Source of the DNA: an uncultured Anaerolineae bacterium
GTDB taxonomy: Bacteria; Chloroflexota; Anaerolineae; Anaerolineales; UBA11858
Assembly: GCA_937893815.1 (NCBI GenBank)
Contig: CALCSH010000336.1
Coordinates: forward strand, 1 to 8,390
Length of the DNA stretch: 8,390 bases
Direction of reading: 5' to 3'
The notes beneath the pieces are model-generated. The model saw nothing but the letters and a program-made list of their open reading frames with translations, did not search any database and was not told where the DNA came from. The position numbers were made by a program, and so were the translations under genes. Positions 6,043 to 8,390 of this stretch are shown here, one piece after another (position 1 is the first letter of the stretch; every line of letters starts with the position of its first letter).

Positions 6043-7101
6043 ATGAACTGGCACATGATTCGCACATTAATGCTCAAAGACATCAAACTCTATTTCTCGA
6101 ATCGTTTCTTTGCCCTGATCACCGTGCTTGGTTTGTTGGCCTATATTGGGATATATTTCCTGATGCCCCTAACAGTGGACGAAACCATCGAAATGGGGTT
6201 GTATATCCCAGAAATTCCCACGGCGTTGACGGAATTATTAGCCGATGAGGGGGTGGTCTTTCTGCGGGCGGAGTCTGAAGAGGCCCTTAAGGTAGCGGTA
6301 TTGGCGGATGATATTTCCGCCGGGTATGCTTTTCCCAATGACCTCGCCCAGCGCGTGGCCGCCGGGGAGAAAATCCCGGTGAATGTTTATTTCGCTTCCA
6401 ATATTCCACAGGAATTCAAAGAAATCTATATCGTTGTGCTGGACGAATTTGTGTACGCGATTACCGGGCAAACCCTGGATATCGATGTCACGGAAGAAGT
6501 GCTTGGCCCGGATATGTCAGGGGAACAGATTCCCCCGCGAAAGCGCATGGTACCGCTGCTAACAGTGGTCGTCTTGATGATGGAGACAATGGGTTTAGCC
6601 AACCTGATCAGCACGGAAATTGAAACCGGCACCCTGCAAGCCCTGATGATTACACCCTTGAGTGTGGAGGGACTGTTCGTGAGCAAAGGGCTGTTCGGTA
6701 CGATTTTTGCTTTTCTTCAAGCTGCGCTGCTGATAGCCGTGACAGGCGGCTTGGGTCGTCATCCGCTGCTCATCTTGCTGGCTTTGCTGTTCGGCGCTGC
6801 GATGGTTACTGGAGTCGGTTTTTTGATGGCTTCGGTGGGCAAAGATATGCTTTCGGTGTTGGCCTGGGGTGTGCTGGCTATTCTGGTGCTGGTCATCCCC
6901 TCGATGGTGTTGATGTTCCCTGGTGGCACCACGGGTTGGATCAAGGCGATTCCATCGTATTATTTGGTGAATACCATCAATCAAGTCGTCAACTTCGGAG
7001 CGAGTTGGGCCGACGTTGGTATCAACTTGATTGCATTGCTGGCCTTTGCTATAGGTTTCATGGCACTCGGCGTGGTTGTGCTACGGAGAAAATTACGATG
7101 A
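6043..7101 (+). CDS. ABC-2 type permease subunit 1
   Basis: A 352-residue integral membrane protein. By hydrophobicity I see one N-terminal helix (about 22-41), a large soluble loop of about 130 residues, and five C-terminal helices (about 170-190, 213-235, 241-262, 271-291, 326-347). One helix, a large outer domain and five more helices is the layout of ABC2_membrane_3-type permeases. ETGTLQALMITPLS (194-207) is the usual cytoplasmic coupling motif (E-x-GT-x-x-x-L-x-x-TP). The loop has AGYAFPNDLAQRV (93-105), typical of the outer domain in this family. It starts 1 nt after the ATPase gene, with GAGGG at 6028-6032 about 10 nt upstream, and overlaps permease 2 by 4 nt (ATGA). It likely forms a heterodimer with permease 2. 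Substrate unknown. Confidence 0.9.
   Translation: MNWHMIRTLMLKDIKLYFSNRFFALITVLGLLAYIGIYFLMPLTVDETIEMGLYIPEIPTALTELLADEGVVFLRAESEEALKVAVLADDISAGYAFPNDLAQRVAAGEKIPVNVYFASNIPQEFKEIYIVVLDEFVYAITGQTLDIDVTEEVLGPDMSGEQIPPRKRMVPLLTVVVLMMETMGLANLISTEIETGTLQALMITPLSVEGLFVSKGLFGTIFAFLQAALLIAVTGGLGRHPLLILLALLFGAAMVTGVGFLMASVGKDMLSVLAWGVLAILVLVIPSMVLMFPGGTTGWIKAIPSYYLVNTINQVVNFGASWADVGINLIALLAFAIGFMALGVVVLRRKLR
7085..7089 (+). promoter_or_regulatory. Ribosome binding site for permease 2
   Basis: GGAGA lies in the last codons of permease 1, 8 nt before ATG 7098. It supports this start over a TTG at 6936 that would overlap permease 1 by 166 nt. Confidence 0.65.
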
Positions 7102-8174
7102 AAAATCAAAGCTCCAGTTTGCGGCGGATTGACGTGTTATTGAAACGCGAATTTTCCGAAGGCTATAAAAACTTTATTTTTATTTTCGCCATCGTGGTGC
7201 CGGTTGTACTCACGTTTGTTGTTTCCGTGCTGTTTGGCACACTCTTCGCTGGAAAACCCAAAATTGGAATTGCTGATCAGGGCAATTCGCAACTGGTTGT
7301 GATGGCAAAAACCATGCATGCGCTGATTGTGCGGGAATATGCCAACGCGGATGAACTCCGCCAGGCGATTGAACGCGGCGCCGCTGATATTGGCCTGGCG
7401 CTCCCGGCGGATTTCGACGCGGGGCTTTCGGGTGGCGATCCGACGACGATGACTGTCTACATTTGGGGCGAGAGCCTGCTCAAGAACCGCGCCATCCTGG
7501 TGGCGGCTTTGTCCGATTGGATGCGTACGATTGCCGGGCAGGGGTCCCCCGTAGAATTAACGACGATCACCCTCGGCGACGGGGCGAGCGTTTCCTGGGA
7601 AGCGCGGCTGATGCCTTTTGTGGTGATCATGAGCATCATGATGGGCGGGATGATGGTCCCGGCGACTTCGCTGGTGAACGAGAAGCAAAAGCGCACCCTC
7701 ACCGCGTTGACAACCACACCGACCACATTGGCCGATGTCTTCGCCGCTAAAGGATTATTGGGTATCATTCTCAGCATCTTGATCACGCTCATTACTTTGA
7801 CGCTGAACCGCTCCTTTGGGGAACATCCCTATTTACTGGTTGCCATGCTGGCCCTGGGTGCGGTGATGGCTGCTGAAATTGGGCTGCTCTTTGGGGCTTT
7901 CGTCAACGACGTGAATACGCTCTTCGCTATCATCAAGGGCAGCGGCATTTTGCTCTACGCTCCGGCGATTATCTATATTTTTCCTGATATTCCGCAGTGG
8001 ATCGGTAAAATCTTCCCCACGTATTATATGATCCAGCCCGTAGTTGAAATTACCCAGAACGGCGGCAGTTGGGCCGATATTGCCGCGCAGGTGTATATTC
8101 TGATAGCACTGCTGCTGGTATTGCTGGGCGTACTGGCCTACGTTGTCCGTAAGGTTGACCAGCGTGTAGAGTAG
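7098..8174 (+). CDS. ABC-2 type permease subunit 2
   Basis: A 358-residue membrane protein with the same layout as permease 1: helix 1 at about 25-50, an outer domain at about 52-168, then helices near 171-192, 217-237, 245-266, 274-296 and 331-351. The outer domain contains DIGLALPADFDAGL (97-110), matching the AGYAFPNDL stretch of permease 1. The coupling motif is KQKRTLTALTTTPTT (196-210), a diverged form lacking the usual Glu-x-Gly-Thr of its partner. Both permeases share a late loop: PSYYLVN followed by GASWADV in the first, PTYYMIQ followed by GGSWADI in the second. This indicates an old duplication followed by divergence, and an obligate heterodimer is the simplest reading. It overlaps the permease 1 stop in ATGA, pointing to coupled translation, and is the last gene before the terminator. 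Substrate unknown. Confidence 0.9.
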   Translation: MKNQSSSLRRIDVLLKREFSEGYKNFIFIFAIVVPVVLTFVVSVLFGTLFAGKPKIGIADQGNSQLVVMAKTMHALIVREYANADELRQAIERGAADIGLALPADFDAGLSGGDPTTMTVYIWGESLLKNRAILVAALSDWMRTIAGQGSPVELTTITLGDGASVSWEARLMPFVVIMSIMMGGMMVPATSLVNEKQKRTLTALTTTPTTLADVFAAKGLLGIILSILITLITLTLNRSFGEHPYLLVAMLALGAVMAAEIGLLFGAFVNDVNTLFAIIKGSGILLYAPAIIYIFPDIPQWIGKIFPTYYMIQPVVEITQNGGSWADIAAQVYILIALLLVLLGVLAYVVRKVDQRVE

Positions 8175-8230
8175 CTGAATCGGAGCATTCACTTCTTTGT
8201 TTGTAACTCATTAGATTCGAACTGAAAGAG

Positions 8231-8272
8231 GCCGAAAAAAGGGGTGTGCGTGCGCACACCCCTTTTTTCGGC
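8231..8272. terminator. Strong intrinsic terminator, probably bidirectional
   Basis: A perfect 20-bp inverted repeat (8231-8250 with 8253-8272) lies 56 nt after the permease 2 stop. Its core is GGGGTGTGCG (8241-8250) pairing with CGCACACCCC (8253-8262), followed by six T at 8263-8268. Six A at 8235-8240 provide the same T-tract on the other strand, so transcripts from either side could stop here. The central two bases cannot form a loop alone, so the real loop is about four bases. Confidence 0.92.
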
Positions 8273-8390
8273 ATACTCTCTGCGAAGGTTTTAGCCTGAG
8301 CAGTTACGTTTTGTATAACCTTCTACTGATGATTTTATCTGCTCAAGCTCTGGGTGGATGAGCCAAAATAGAGGGTCTCTGGGAATCCCC
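8273..8390. other. Non-coding tail without a recognisable gene
   Basis: No convincing coding frame on either strand. Two 7-bp inverted pairs are interleaved: GAAGGTT 8284-8290 with AACCTTC 8317-8323, and TGAGCAG 8297-8303 with CTGCTCA 8339-8345. They could form a pseudoknot-like fold but may be chance. The region may be upstream sequence of a gene beyond the right edge. Confidence 0.3.

Noticed and set aside
6936..7097. Possible 54-residue N-terminal extension of permease 2.
   Set aside because: It would overlap permease 1 by 166 nt; ATG 7098 has a ribosome binding site and an ATGA overlap.
1..8390. CRISPR array, tRNA, rRNA, transposase, toxin-antitoxin or phage-defence gene.
   Set aside because: I read both strands for regular repeats, clover-leaf ends, and short gene pairs with such motifs, and found none.

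Overview
The window reads almost entirely on the + strand and is densely coding. It holds seven protein genes: one cut by the left edge, three in a CoA-thioester operon, and three in an ABC exporter operon. It ends with a strong intrinsic terminator. Base composition is moderately GC-rich. The style fits an anaerobic, fermentative bacterium: short intergenic gaps, Shine-Dalgarno sites of the GGAG type, an extracytoplasmic beta-propeller protein, an ADP-forming acyl-CoA synthetase and a glutaconate-type CoA-transferase. A Chloroflexota/Anaerolineae-like genome is my best guess. That is an inference from overall feel, not from a marker gene.

Layout. Bases 2-1099 are the C-terminal part of a beta-propeller-like protein that starts outside the window; it contains an exact 14-bp tandem duplication read in two frames. 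Bases 1100-1220 are intergenic and hold a 74-bp imperfect palindrome that looks like a dispersed repeat. Bases 1221-5042 are a tight three-gene operon: CoA-transferase subunits A and B (4-nt gap), then a fused alpha-beta acyl-CoA synthetase of the NDP-forming family (2-nt gap). Bases 5043-5177 are a 135-nt gap with possible promoter and hairpin signals. Bases 5178-8174 are the ABC-2 exporter operon: ATPase, permease 1 (1-nt gap) and permease 2 (4-nt ATGA overlap). A perfect 20-bp inverted repeat at 8231-8272 ends the operon and looks bidirectional. I see no gene in 8175-8390.

How the genes may work together. The transferase can move CoA between an acyl-CoA and a free acid. The synthetase can cleave an acyl-CoA to the free acid while making ATP from ADP, or run in reverse. 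Together they form a plausible cassette for activating an organic acid and recovering the energy of its thioester product. The substrate cannot be read from the sequence. The ABC module is probably an independent exporter with two diverged half-permeases and one ATPase that would have to dimerise; its substrate is unknown.

I see no clearly new system, no CRISPR array, no RNA gene and no transposase. The best leads are the palindromic repeat at 1105-1178, the 14-bp duplication at 931-958, and the gene combination in the CoA cassette.
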